A stretch of DNA of 64,000 bases from an uncultured Verrucomicrobiota bacterium (GCA_937996795.1 CALKUH010000038.1:60259-124258), one strand, 5' to 3'; positions 17,227 through 26,901 are shown, counted from the stretch's first letter. Notes: generated by a model not told the origin, from the letters alone. Translations and numbers: made by a program.

Positions 17227-18999
17227 ATGAAGCTGGATCCGGCTAGCGATCTCTACCGGATGCGCCACAGCGCCGCCCATGTCATGGCCGCGGCGATCCG
17301 GCGCATCTTTGGCTCCGACGTGCAACTCGACATCGGCCCGCCGACCGAGGACGGGTTCTATTACGATTTCGACCTGACGCACCGGCTCGGTCCCGAGGAC
17401 TTCGAGAAGATCGAGGCCGAGATGGCGAAGATCATCGCGGAGGACCAGCCGTTCGAGCGGATGGAGGTCTCGCGCGACGAGGCGACGAAGCTGATCAACG
17501 GCATGGGCCAGCGCTACAAGATCGAACGCCTCGCGGACATCCCCGCGGGCGAGGCGATCACGTTCTTCAAGAACGGCGAATTCCTCGACCTCTGCCGCGG
17601 GCCGCACGTCGCGAGCACCGGGAAGATCAAGGCGTTCAAGCTGCTCAACGTCGCGGGGTCCTACTACCGCGGCAAGGAAACGAACCCGATGCTGCAGCGC
17701 GTGTACGCCACGGCGTTCGCGTCGCAGCAGGACCTCGACACGCATTTGCGCCTGCTGGAGGAAGCCAAGCAGCGCGACCACCGCAAGCTCGGCAAGGAAC
17801 TCGACCTGTTCAGCATCCAGGAGGAAGTCGGGCCCGGCCTGATCCACTGGCACCCGAAGGGCGCGCGCGTCCGCTGCCTGATCGAGGATTTCTGGCGCCG
17901 GGAGCATTTCCGCGGCGGCTATGACCTGCTCTACACGCCGCACACCGGGCGCAGCATGCTGTGGCAGACCTCGGGGCACCTCGGGTTCTACAAGGACAGC
18001 ATGTACGCGCCGATGAAGATCGACGAGAACGAGTACTTCATCAAGCCGATGAACTGCCCGTTCCACATCGAGATCTACAAGAGCCAGAAGCGCTCCTATC
18101 GCGACCTGCCGCTGCGCTGGGCGGAACTCGGCACGGTGTACCGCTACGAGAAAGCGGGCGTGCTGCACGGGCTGCTGCGCGTGCGCGGCTTCACGCAGGA
18201 CGACGCGCACATCTTCTGCACGGCGGAACAGATCGAGGATGAAATCATCCGCGTGATCCGCTTCTCGAATTTCATCTGGAAGACCTTCGGCTTCACCGAA
18301 ATCACCGCCTACCTCGCGACGCGCCCCAAGGAAAGCGTCGGCGAGGAGGCGCGCTGGCAGCAGGCGACCGCCTCGCTGGAGAAGGCGCTGAAGCTCGAGG
18401 GCATCCCCTACGAGGTGGACGAGGGCGGCGGCGCGTTCTACGGCCCGAAGATCGACATGAAGGTGCGCGACTGCATCGGCCGCGAGTGGCAGTGCACCAC
18501 GATCCAGTTCGATTTCAACCTGCCGGAGCGGTTCCAGCTCCAGTACGTCGGCGCGGACAACCAGCCGCACCAGCCGTACATGGTGCACCGCGCGCTGTTC
18601 GGCAGCATCGAGCGATTCTTCGGCATTTTGCTGGAGCAGTACGCGGGCGCGTTCCCGGTCTGGCTCGCGCCGGAGCAGGCGCGCATCCTGCCGATCACCG
18701 ACAAGCAGTCGGCCTACGCCCAACAGGTGGCGGAGAAACTGCGCGCGGCGGACCTGCGGGTCACGGTGGACGAGCGGCCGGAGAAGATCGGCGCGCGCAT
18801 CCGCGATGCGCAACTTGAGAAGATTCCCTACATGCTGGTCGTCGGCGGACGCGAGGCGGAGGCCGGCCAGGTGGCCGTGCGCGCGCGCGGCGCGGGCGAC
18901 CTCGGGGTGATGTCGGTGGACGCGCTGCTCGCGCGTCTGAAGGAAGAAGAAAGCAACCGCACGCTGCCCGCGGCAGCGGCGGCTGGGCGAAGCGCGTAA
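17227..18999 (+). CDS. thrS: Threonyl-tRNA synthetase lacking the TGS domain
   Basis: Charges tRNA-Thr. The 590-residue protein starts almost at the editing domain: HSAAH (H14, H18) and LCRGPH (near 121-125) are the N2 editing-site residues. The class II core follows with MNCPFH (near 275, zinc cysteine), RWAELGTVYRYE and VRGFTQDDAHIFC, then the anticodon-binding domain. The N-terminal TGS (N1) domain of about 60 residues found in E. coli ThrS is absent; the frame is closed by a stop at 17149 with no TGS-like residues between. The C-terminus has an Ala-rich tail. infC follows closely. Confidence 0.95.
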   Translation: MKLDPASDLYRMRHSAAHVMAAAIRRIFGSDVQLDIGPPTEDGFYYDFDLTHRLGPEDFEKIEAEMAKIIAEDQPFERMEVSRDEATKLINGMGQRYKIERLADIPAGEAITFFKNGEFLDLCRGPHVASTGKIKAFKLLNVAGSYYRGKETNPMLQRVYATAFASQQDLDTHLRLLEEAKQRDHRKLGKELDLFSIQEEVGPGLIHWHPKGARVRCLIEDFWRREHFRGGYDLLYTPHTGRSMLWQTSGHLGFYKDSMYAPMKIDENEYFIKPMNCPFHIEIYKSQKRSYRDLPLRWAELGTVYRYEKAGVLHGLLRVRGFTQDDAHIFCTAEQIEDEIIRVIRFSNFIWKTFGFTEITAYLATRPKESVGEEARWQQATASLEKALKLEGIPYEVDEGGGAFYGPKIDMKVRDCIGREWQCTTIQFDFNLPERFQLQYVGADNQPHQPYMVHRALFGSIERFFGILLEQYAGAFPVWLAPEQARILPITDKQSAYAQQVAEKLRAADLRVTVDERPEKIGARIRDAQLEKIPYMLVVGGREAEAGQVAVRARGAGDLGVMSVDALLARLKEEESNRTLPAAAAAGRSA

Positions 19000-19016
19000 G
19001 CGCGGAGGGTGCTGCC

Positions 19017-19604
19017 ATTCGTACGTACATTCGGGTGAACAATCAGATTCGGGTGCCGTCGATCCGCCTCATTGACGCGGACGGGAGCCAGGCCGGCATC
19101 GTGTCCACCTACGACGCGCTGACGCGCGCGCGCCAGGCGCAGCTCGACCTCGTCGAGATCGCCCCCACCGCGCAGCCGCCGGTGTGCCGGATCATGGATT
19201 TCGGCAAGTACAAGTTCGAGCTGGCGAAGAAGGAAAAGGAAGCGCGCAAGCACCACTCCGGCCAGCGCATCAAGGAAGTCAAATTCCACCCGAACGTGGA
19301 AGACCACGACTACCACACCAAGCTGCGCCACATCCGCGAATTCATCGCCGAGGGCCACCGCGTCAAGGCATCGCTGATGTTCCGCGGACGCGAACAGGCG
19401 CACAAGGAAATCGGCCACCAGCTCATGCGCCGCCTGATGAAGGACATCGAGGACGTCGCCCGCATTGAGCGCTCGCCCGAGGAAATGGGCCGCTTCATCT
19501 TCATGATGATCACGCCCGGCGCCTCCGCGCGCAAAGTCGACGCCCCGCGCCCCGCGGCGCCGGCGCCCGCCCCCGCGCCCCGCCCGCCGATGCCGCCGCG
19601 CTAA
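19017..19604 (+). CDS. infC: Translation initiation factor IF-3, likely ATT start
   Basis: Prevents subunit association and proofreads start codons. Both IF3 domains are present: N-domain RVNNQIRVPSIRLIDADG, then DFGKYKFELAKKEKEARKH, then C-domain KEVKFHPNVEDHDYHTKL and HIREFIAEGHRVKASLMFRGRE. The tail is Pro/Ala-rich. The first standard start is GTG at 19035, but that would begin inside the conserved RVNNQIR segment and lies 25 nt from the Shine-Dalgarno GGAGGG (19004-19009). ATT at 19017 is in frame and 7 nt from it. E. coli infC also starts with AUU and is self-regulated through it, so ATT is preferred (195 residues). Confidence 0.93.
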   Translation: MRTYIRVNNQIRVPSIRLIDADGSQAGIVSTYDALTRARQAQLDLVEIAPTAQPPVCRIMDFGKYKFELAKKEKEARKHHSGQRIKEVKFHPNVEDHDYHTKLRHIREFIAEGHRVKASLMFRGREQAHKEIGHQLMRRLMKDIEDVARIERSPEEMGRFIFMMITPGASARKVDAPRPAAPAPAPAPRPPMPPR

Positions 19605-19704
19605 GCGGCCCTCCTGTATAAAGGCGGCGCCCAACCGCGTGGCTGTGTCATTGCGCCGGCGTGCACAACGCGCTATGGTGACGCCCTCATCGGAGGATTG
19701 GTCC

Positions 19705-19992
19705 ATGAAGCGTCCCGTCATCGCCGCCCTCGCCCTTATGCTTTCGGCGCTGCCCCTGCTCGCGCAGGGCACCAACCAGGCCACGCAAGCCGCGGCCGTT
19801 GACACCGCGGCGGTCTATGCGAAGGTCGCGGCACTGGAGAAGAAGCTCGACGACATGAGCCGCCAGCTCGACTCGATTTCCAAATTCCTCGGCGACCGCC
19901 AGTCGTCCACGATGGACACGGTCGACCGCCGCCTGCGCGACATCGAGCGCGCGATCGAGGAACTGTCGCGCGACGTCGAACGCCTGCGCTGA
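19705..19992 (+). CDS. Small secreted coiled-coil protein
   Basis: A 95-residue protein, not recognised. The start at 19705 has GGAGG 8 nt upstream and opens a clean signal peptide (MKRPVIAALALMLSALPLLAQG). The mature part, from about residue 35, is heptad-like (VAALEKKLDDMSRQLDSISK, then DTVDRRLRDIERAIEELSRD), predicting a coiled coil. It is probably periplasmic or envelope-associated and resembles Lpp- or YbgF-N-like oligomerisation stalks in character only. The next gene starts 20 nt downstream. Confidence 0.7.
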   Translation: MKRPVIAALALMLSALPLLAQGTNQATQAAAVDTAAVYAKVAALEKKLDDMSRQLDSISKFLGDRQSSTMDTVDRRLRDIERAIEELSRDVERLR

Positions 19993-20011
19993 TTCGTCCG
20001 GAGCCCTCCTC

Positions 20012-20890
20012 ATGCGCGTCACCCCCCTGCTCGCTTCCACCTTTACGTCCGACGGCGGCACGATGTTCGGACTCGTGCCCAAACCGATCTGGTCCCGCAA
20101 AGTCACGCCGGACGACCAGAACCGCATCCCGCAACACGCACACAGCCTGCTGGTCGAACTGGACGATGGGCGCAAGGGCCTCGTGGACACCGGCTGCGGG
20201 TCCGCCGGCCGCTTCTCCGAAAAGGAACTGAAGCTCAACGGACTGGGACCCGGCTGGCCGCTGCTCGACGCGCTGCTCGCGCGCGGGCTCTCGCCGGACG
20301 AACTCGATTTCATCGTCTTCACCCACCTGCACTGGGATCACGCCGGCGGCGTGGTCGCGCCCTCGTCCCTCGCGCGGGAACGCTCCTTCCCCCGCGCCAC
20401 GCTGCACACGCATGCGCTGGAATGGGAGGACGCCACCTCGCGGAATCCCCTGCTCTACAAATCGTATCCGCCGGACACCATCGACGCCCTGCGCGGCGCC
20501 CCGATGGCGCTGGCGCGCGCGGACGAATCGGAAATCCTGCCGGGCATCTGGCTGCATCGCACCTCGGGCCACACCCGGGGCCACTGCGCCGTGCGGCTCA
20601 CGCATCCGAAACTCGAACTCGTGCACCCGCAGGCCGCAGACTTCGCAGGTGTCACGCAACTGCTCTTCGCGGGCGACGTTTGCCCGATGCGGCACAACCT
20701 GCGCATGGTCTTCCAGACCAGCTACGACACCTTCCCGCTCGACACGCGCGCGTGGAAACGCGCCTGGCTGCCGCGCATCGCGCGGGAACACATCCTGCTG
20801 ATGTTCGACCACGATCCCGAGGCCTTCGGCGCGCTCATCCGCGAGGACGAACGCGAAGAATTCGCCGTCACGCGGCTGCTGCCGTACTGA
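20012..20890 (+). CDS. MBL-fold metallo-hydrolase
   Basis: A 292-residue metallo-beta-lactamase-fold enzyme with the HxHxDH motif as HLHWDH (H105, H107, D109, H110), later histidines in SGHTRGHC, an aspartate in LLFAGDVCP, and HD near the C-terminus. This layout resembles the AHL-lactonase/glyoxalase-II branch of hydrolases. The substrate is unknown. It is followed 14 nt later by a phosphodiesterase gene, probably in one transcript. Confidence 0.85.
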   Translation: MRVTPLLASTFTSDGGTMFGLVPKPIWSRKVTPDDQNRIPQHAHSLLVELDDGRKGLVDTGCGSAGRFSEKELKLNGLGPGWPLLDALLARGLSPDELDFIVFTHLHWDHAGGVVAPSSLARERSFPRATLHTHALEWEDATSRNPLLYKSYPPDTIDALRGAPMALARADESEILPGIWLHRTSGHTRGHCAVRLTHPKLELVHPQAADFAGVTQLLFAGDVCPMRHNLRMVFQTSYDTFPLDTRAWKRAWLPRIAREHILLMFDHDPEAFGALIREDEREEFAVTRLLPY

Positions 20891-20904
20891 GGGAACAACC
20901 GCGC

Positions 20905-21408
20905 ATGCTGATCGGAATCCTGTCAGACACGCATGGGGACATCGGGCGCGGGGTGCGCGCGATGGATCTGCTGCTCGCGCGGGGCGCGCAGGCGGTGATC
21001 CACTGCGGGGACATCGGCAGCGAGGAGATGCTCGACGAACTGGCCGCCCTGTGCGAGGCGCACGCCGTCCCGCTGCACGCGGTGCTCGGCAATGTGGATG
21101 ACTACGAGCCCGGCCTGCGCGACTACCGGGATGGCAACCGCGTGACGATGTGGAGGGCGAAGGCCGATGTGGAACTGGGCGGGCGCCGCATCTGCGTCAT
21201 GCACGGACACGACGCGCGCGGCCTGCTCGCGGCCATCGCCAGCGGAACCTACGACTACGTGTTCACGGGCCACACGCATCAAACGTACGACGAGCGCGAG
21301 GGCCGCACGCGCGTGATCAATCCCGGCGCGGTCTATCGCGCCAACCCGCCCAGTGTCGCCCTGCTCGAGTTGTCCACCGACACGCTCGAGTTCATCCCGA
21401 CGCGCTGA
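20905..21408 (+). CDS. YfcE/MJ0936-type metallophosphodiesterase
   Basis: A 167-residue calcineurin-like phosphoesterase. Metal-binding motifs appear in order: ILSDTHGD (D8, H10), HCGDIGS, LGNVDD, CVMHGHD and FTGHTHQ. Family members are small manganese or nickel phosphodiesterases of uncertain physiological substrate. The ATG at 20905 fits the conserved start MLIGILSDTH. It probably shares a transcript with the MBL hydrolase and converges with the glycosyltransferase on the other strand. Confidence 0.92.
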   Translation: MLIGILSDTHGDIGRGVRAMDLLLARGAQAVIHCGDIGSEEMLDELAALCEAHAVPLHAVLGNVDDYEPGLRDYRDGNRVTMWRAKADVELGGRRICVMHGHDARGLLAAIASGTYDYVFTGHTHQTYDEREGRTRVINPGAVYRANPPSVALLELSTDTLEFIPTR

Positions 21409-21417
21409 CGCCGCGGT

Positions 21418-22509
21418 TCACCGCGACAGGGAATCCAGGATCAGGCGCGCGGCTTCTGCGTCGCCGCCGGCCGCGAGGCGTTCGCGCGGTTCAGGGGCGT
21501 GGGCGAGCGCTTCCAGCGCGCCGCGCAAGTCGCCCCGGTACAGGCGCTCCGCCGGCAGGTGGACGTGGCGGAAGTGGCGTTTTACCGCGGCCTCGAGCAC
21601 GGGATATTCGCGAAAATCCGTGCGCTCCACGTAAATCAGCGGCTTGTGGTTGACCGCGCATTCGGAGAGCACGCCGAAGCCGGGCTTGGTCAGCACCGCG
21701 TCGCAGGAGGCCAGCGCGTCGGCGTAGGAAATCACGCGGCGGTTGACCGCGTGGATGTTGGGACCCGGCCAGCCGAGCGGCTGCACGGTGAAAAATTCCC
21801 AGTCGCGCAGGGCGTGCACGCGCGCGAGTGCGTCGGCGTCCCAATCGAGCGACGTAAACGACAGGAGAATCCAGGTGCGGCCCGGATCGGCGCCCGACTG
21901 CGCGGCGAGTTCCGCGCGGCGCGATCGGCCGGGGCGCGCGGGCACGTTGAGTTCGCGGCGACGCTGAAACGCGGCCATCGGTTCGGCGAAGGGAAGGCGC
22001 AGCAGGAGGTCGCACGCCGCGTAGCAATCGCGAAAATGCGCGACCACCCCGGCCCACGCCGGATCGCGCGGGATGAACTCCTCGTAGATCCAATCCCACG
22101 CGAAATTGCCGATCGCGAGCGCGGGGATGCCGGCGGCGCGCGCGGCCCGCAGCGGGATGCCGGGAATATCCGCGACCACGGCGCGGATGTTCGCCGCGCG
22201 CAGGAACGCCACTTCGGCGGCCTCCAGCGCGTCGGCCTCGGCCAGCAGGCGGCGGCACTGCGCGAGCGTCGCAGGCACATCCACGCGCACGGAGTCGAGT
22301 TGCACCATGCCGACGTCGAAACGGCCCGCGCGCTGCGACCAGCGACCCGGCGGCAGGCGGTCCGCGAAAAAAGACGGCGGGAGATCGGTGACGATGTGGA
22401 TGACGAGCGTCGGCGCCGCCTCCATCAGCGCGCGCAGGATGTCGCACGAGCGCGCGCCGTGGCCGTAGCCGTGGGCGGTCACATAGTAGGCCAACGCCGG
22501 TTCAGCCAT
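21418..22509 (-). CDS. GT-B-fold glycosyltransferase-like protein
   Basis: A 363-residue protein with a MurG/UGT-like two-domain plan. The N-terminus YYVTAHGYGHGARSCDILRA is the HGxGH substrate-loop type seen in MurG and in the N-terminal part of L-arabinokinase. The C-terminal half has a donor-site-like stretch, VISYADALASCDAVLTKPGF, followed by GVLSECAVNHKPLIYVER. The substrate is unknown. It begins 9 nt after the end of the FIST gene and is probably co-transcribed with it. Confidence 0.75.
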   Translation of the reverse strand: MAEPALAYYVTAHGYGHGARSCDILRALMEAAPTLVIHIVTDLPPSFFADRLPPGRWSQRAGRFDVGMVQLDSVRVDVPATLAQCRRLLAEADALEAAEVAFLRAANIRAVVADIPGIPLRAARAAGIPALAIGNFAWDWIYEEFIPRDPAWAGVVAHFRDCYAACDLLLRLPFAEPMAAFQRRRELNVPARPGRSRRAELAAQSGADPGRTWILLSFTSLDWDADALARVHALRDWEFFTVQPLGWPGPNIHAVNRRVISYADALASCDAVLTKPGFGVLSECAVNHKPLIYVERTDFREYPVLEAAVKRHFRHVHLPAERLYRGDLRGALEALAHAPEPRERLAAGGDAEAARLILDSLSR

Positions 22510-22518
22510 CGGCGCCCC

Positions 22519-23721
22519 TCAATCCTTTCCCGCGGGCCGGAACAGGCCGAAGGCGCTGGTATAGCCGTGGATGTGGGTGGCCCTCGAAACGGGGCCGATC
22601 TCGCCGTTGCAGAAAAAGCCTCCAAGCGGGACGGCCCCGAGGTGTTCGGCGAACACGCGGGTGTCGTGGTTCGCCTCGCCGTAGAGCACGCGTCCGCGCC
22701 CCACGCAGGAGAAGAGCAACGCCCCGCGCGGCGACGCATCGGCGGCGCGCGCGCGGTATCGGCCGAGCAACGCGTTGAGGTCGCCGGACGACGCCTCCTT
22801 GTCGCGCAAGTGAAAGTGCACAACCTGCCCGGTCCGCAGCGGGGCGGATACGGCGAGGATGCCGCGGGCGTAGTCGATGCCGACGAGGTTGCGCATCAGG
22901 TACTCCGGCGGCGGTTCTCCCACCTCAAGATCATCCGCCTGGATGCCGAGGAACAGCGACGTGCGCATCAGGCGCCTGTCCTCCTCCGGCGCCTGCTCGA
23001 CCAGTTCGGCGAGGTAGCGCAGCGGGGCCTGGCCATCGACCTCCAGCAGCACATTGTTCTCGCAGCGCGTGATCGTGAGCGGGCGTCCGATCGGGCGGCA
23101 GCCCTGTGCGACGATCGTATCCACCTCGATGTTTCCGCTCAGCGCGACGAGCACGGTGCCCGCGCGGTGCACGCGCCCGCCCTCGAACAGGGCGTTTTCG
23201 CCCCGCTGACGTCCGCCGCTGGCGAGCCCGCCGATCTTGGCCGTGCCGGGGAAGGCGTAGTCCAGGCCCGTGAGCAGCGGGTCCACGGCGGAGGTGAACG
23301 GGTCGGCCAGCACCACAAAATGCGGGTCGGCCCCCTCGCGCAACCCGAGCCACGAACGCCACACCGCGGGCGGCGCGTCATCGTCCGGCAGCCCCTGCGT
23401 ATCGGTGAATATCGCCTGCACGCGCACATCCGGAAGGCGCGCCGCGACCAGGGCCAGCGCCGGCTGGTTTTCCACCTCCACCCCGCCGCCAATCACTCCG
23501 CCGGCGGAACAGCCCGCGAGCACGCGAGCGGGCAGGTGCTCCTGCACCAGCGCCGGAATCCGTTCATAGGCCTCCTTGAAATGGGGCGACACAAACACCA
23601 GACACAAATCCGCCGTTTCTCCGCCCAGCGAGGTCCGGACCGCCGCCGCCGCGCGCGCGACCGCCTCGCCCAGATTCGCCGTGCTCACGACGGAGGACGC
23701 CCATTTCATTGTCTTTGTCAT
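22519..23721 (-). CDS. FIST-domain sensor-like protein
   Basis: 400 residues with FIST_N (about 30-230: LVFVSPHFKEAY, VLAGCSAGGVIGGG, VVLADPFTSAVDPLL) and FIST_C (about 235-390: GNIEVDTIVAQGCRPIG, then FSCVGRGRVLYGEANHD and FCNGEIGPV). FIST domains are thought to bind small ligands, perhaps amino acids, and usually occur in signalling proteins; this one stands alone without an output domain. The start at 23721 is followed by an in-frame ATG at 23709. Confidence 0.88.
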   Translation of the reverse strand: MTKTMKWASSVVSTANLGEAVARAAAAVRTSLGGETADLCLVFVSPHFKEAYERIPALVQEHLPARVLAGCSAGGVIGGGVEVENQPALALVAARLPDVRVQAIFTDTQGLPDDDAPPAVWRSWLGLREGADPHFVVLADPFTSAVDPLLTGLDYAFPGTAKIGGLASGGRQRGENALFEGGRVHRAGTVLVALSGNIEVDTIVAQGCRPIGRPLTITRCENNVLLEVDGQAPLRYLAELVEQAPEEDRRLMRTSLFLGIQADDLEVGEPPPEYLMRNLVGIDYARGILAVSAPLRTGQVVHFHLRDKEASSGDLNALLGRYRARAADASPRGALLFSCVGRGRVLYGEANHDTRVFAEHLGAVPLGGFFCNGEIGPVSRATHIHGYTSAFGLFRPAGKD

Positions 23722-23831
23722 GTCGGCACGATAGCCCGCCCCCGCCCGGAGTTCCAGAGTTCATCGCGCGCGGGGGCAGCCCGCCGCGCAGCACACGGCG
23801 CATTCCCGGGCAGCGGACGGAGAATATTGAA

Positions 23832-23867
23832 TTGAATGCCTGCACAGCTTGCATACAATGCAGGCAT
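23832..23867 (+). promoter_or_regulatory. vapBC promoter and autoregulatory operator
   Basis: TTGAAT (23832-23837), a 16-nt spacer and TACAAT (23854-23859) form a sigma70-like promoter. A perfect 9-bp inverted repeat, ATGCCTGCA (23836-23844) and TGCAGGCAT (23859-23867), spans the core promoter and runs into the vapB ATG at 23866. Transcription would start almost at the ATG, so the mRNA may be leaderless. An operator over the promoter fits autorepression by the toxin-antitoxin complex. Confidence 0.7.
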
Positions 23868-24117
23868 GAAGCGGACTCAATATACGCTGCGCGGCGTTCC
23901 CGAGCGCGTGGACCGCGCACTTCGCGAACGCGCTGCGACCTATGGGGAAAGTATCAATGCCGCGGCACTCCGCTCCCTTCAAGAGGGTCTGGGCATTGCC
24001 GGTGAACCACCGGTGCATCACGATCTGGATGCGCTGGCGGGAACATGGGTGAAGGACCCGGCCTTTGACCGGGCGATCGCCGACCTCGACCGCGTGGATC
24101 CGGGGCTGTGGAAATGA
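23866..24117 (+). CDS. vapB: VapB-type antitoxin
   Basis: An 83-residue antitoxin paired with the downstream PIN toxin. The N-terminal part MKRTQYTLRGVPERVDRALR followed by ERAATYGESINAAALRSL is a ribbon-helix-helix-like DNA-binding module (FitA/VapB type); the acidic C-terminus (DLDALAGTW, DPAFDRAIADLD) would occupy the toxin active site. The start at 23866 coincides with the operator palindrome. The stop overlaps the toxin ATG (ATGA). Confidence 0.85.
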   Translation: MKRTQYTLRGVPERVDRALRERAATYGESINAAALRSLQEGLGIAGEPPVHHDLDALAGTWVKDPAFDRAIADLDRVDPGLWK

Positions 24118-24506
24118 ACCTGCTGCTGGACACCAATGCCTATCGGGATTTTTGTGAAGGGCGCCCGGCAATGGTTTCGATCATCCAAAAGGCCCGCACG
24201 ATTGCGCTGCCGTTCGTGGTGCTCGCGGAACTGCGAGCCGGGTTTGCCTGCGGAACGCTGGCCCGTCGAAACGAAGGGATTCTCGTTCGCTTTCTGAATG
24301 CGTCCCGCGTGCGGGTACTCTACCCGGATGAGAATACGACGCATCATTTTGGGCGGTTGTACCACCAGTTGAGAAAACAGGGTACGCCGATTCCCGCACA
24401 TGACATATGGATCGCCGCCCTCGCCGCACAACACGACCTGTTGTTGGCCAGCCGGGACCGACACTTCGACCATCTGCCCCAGCTTGCGCGGGTTGAGATG
24501 ACGTGA
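24114..24506 (+). CDS. vapC: VapC-type PIN-domain ribonuclease toxin
   Basis: A 130-residue PIN-domain endoribonuclease, probably cutting tRNA or rRNA when freed from the antitoxin. It has acidic metal ligands in LLLDTNAYRD (D6), a conserved ELRAG and the C-terminal IPAHDIWIAALAAQHDLLLA followed by SRDRHFDHL. The ATG at 24114 overlaps the antitoxin stop; a GTG two codons earlier is possible. Local sequence is a little less GC-rich than its neighbours, in keeping with a mobile module. Confidence 0.9.
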   Translation: MNLLLDTNAYRDFCEGRPAMVSIIQKARTIALPFVVLAELRAGFACGTLARRNEGILVRFLNASRVRVLYPDENTTHHFGRLYHQLRKQGTPIPAHDIWIAALAAQHDLLLASRDRHFDHLPQLARVEMT

Positions 24507-24567
24507 AGCAACGGCCCGCCTTGAAACCCGCCTTGCAAATCGAGGGGCGCGCGATAACGATGGCGGG

Positions 24568-25623
24568 ATGAATTCGATTCCTCCGCCGCTTCCCCTTGCG
24601 CCAACCGCCACACCGCCGCCGTCCTCCCGGCGCGCGCGCACATGGGTCGTCCTGATCATCGCGGTGCTGGCCCTGCTGCTGGCCGTCAGCGTGATGATGA
24701 ATGCGGGGCTTTCAACCGCGTTGAGCCAGAAGTTGAAACACCGCGGCCAGCTCCATACGCAGGCGGTGGATGAGTTTCCGTCGCTCACGGAGGTGTGGTC
24801 GTACGGCAGCGGGGACGCGAAGGTGGCGCGCATCGCGGTGCAGGGCATGATTATCCGCGAGACGCAGGCGGGCCTTTTCGCGACGCCGGTCAACATGGTC
24901 GATTCCGTGCTCGCGCAGATCCGCACCGCGCAGGCGGACCCGGAGGTGCGGGCGCTCATCGTCGAGGTCGACTCCCCGGGCGGCGGCATCACCGCGAGCG
25001 ACGAAATCTACCGCGCACTGAACGGGTTCCGCGACAGCGACGAAGCGCGCGTTGTCGTGGTGTTCATGCGCGACCTCGCCGCGTCGGGCGGCTACTACGT
25101 GGCCATGGGCGGCGACTGGCTGATCGCGCAGCCCACCACCGTGCTCGGCTCAATCGGCGTCATCATGCAGTCAATCAACATGAAGGGCCTGAGCGAAAAG
25201 ATCGGCATTCACGACGTCACGATCAAGTCGGGTGCGAACAAGGACCTGCTGAACCCGTTCACCGACGTGGACCCCGCGCAGCGCGCGCTGCTGCAGCAGA
25301 TGATCGACGCGATGTTCGAGCACTTCCTCGGCATCGTGCAGGAGAACCGGCCCATCCCCGCCGAGGACTTGCGCAAACTCGCGGACGGCCGCCTGTTCGT
25401 CGCCCCGCAGGCGCTGGACCTGAAACTCGTGGACCAGATCGGCTACTGGGAGGACGCGATGGCCAAGACGGCGGAATTGCTTGAGGTGGACGCGATCAAG
25501 GTCGTCCGCTACGAACAACACATCGATTTCTTCACCTGGCTGACGACGGTGAAGAGCCCGTTGCACCCGTCCGCCTGGATGCCCGACATCACGCCGCGCT
25601 TCCAGTACCTGTGGAACCCGTAG
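24568..25623 (+). CDS. sppA: Signal peptide peptidase SppA (S49 family)
   Basis: A membrane-anchored serine protease that degrades cleaved signal peptides. 351 residues: a Pro-rich cytoplasmic start, one transmembrane helix (about 25-45), then the S49 domain. The catalytic serine is S173 in DLAASGGYY and the likely general base lysine is K225 in KSGANKDLLNPF, a 52-residue spacing equal to that of the short (B. subtilis type) SppA. VDSPGGGITASDEIY and GSIGVI are also typical. It converges with the MoeB-rhodanese gene, 6 nt apart. Confidence 0.92.
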   Translation: MNSIPPPLPLAPTATPPPSSRRARTWVVLIIAVLALLLAVSVMMNAGLSTALSQKLKHRGQLHTQAVDEFPSLTEVWSYGSGDAKVARIAVQGMIIRETQAGLFATPVNMVDSVLAQIRTAQADPEVRALIVEVDSPGGGITASDEIYRALNGFRDSDEARVVVVFMRDLAASGGYYVAMGGDWLIAQPTTVLGSIGVIMQSINMKGLSEKIGIHDVTIKSGANKDLLNPFTDVDPAQRALLQQMIDAMFEHFLGIVQENRPIPAEDLRKLADGRLFVAPQALDLKLVDQIGYWEDAMAKTAELLEVDAIKVVRYEQHIDFFTWLTTVKSPLHPSAWMPDITPRFQYLWNP

Positions 25624-25629
25624 CCTGAA

Positions 25630-26793
<1,164 letters not shown>

Positions 26794-26845
26794 CTTCCCG
26801 CCAGCAAGCGGTTTTCACAGGACAAAGAAAAGTCAAAAAAAGGCG

Positions 26846-26901
26846 TTGACGAAAGACAGGGCCCTGCTATCAATCTACTTATTCGGTAGAGATAGTAGAT
26901 T
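26846..26901 (+). promoter_or_regulatory. Promoter and inverted-repeat operator of the first rrf2 gene
   Basis: TTGACG (26846-26851) and TATCAA (26868-26873) with a 16-nt spacer form a plausible promoter. Just downstream, AATCTACT (26872-26879) and AGTAGATT (26894-26901) form a perfect 8-bp inverted repeat with a 14-nt gap, ending directly against the ATG. This suggests autoregulation by Rrf2. No Shine-Dalgarno sequence is present, so translation may be leaderless or nearly so. Confidence 0.6.
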
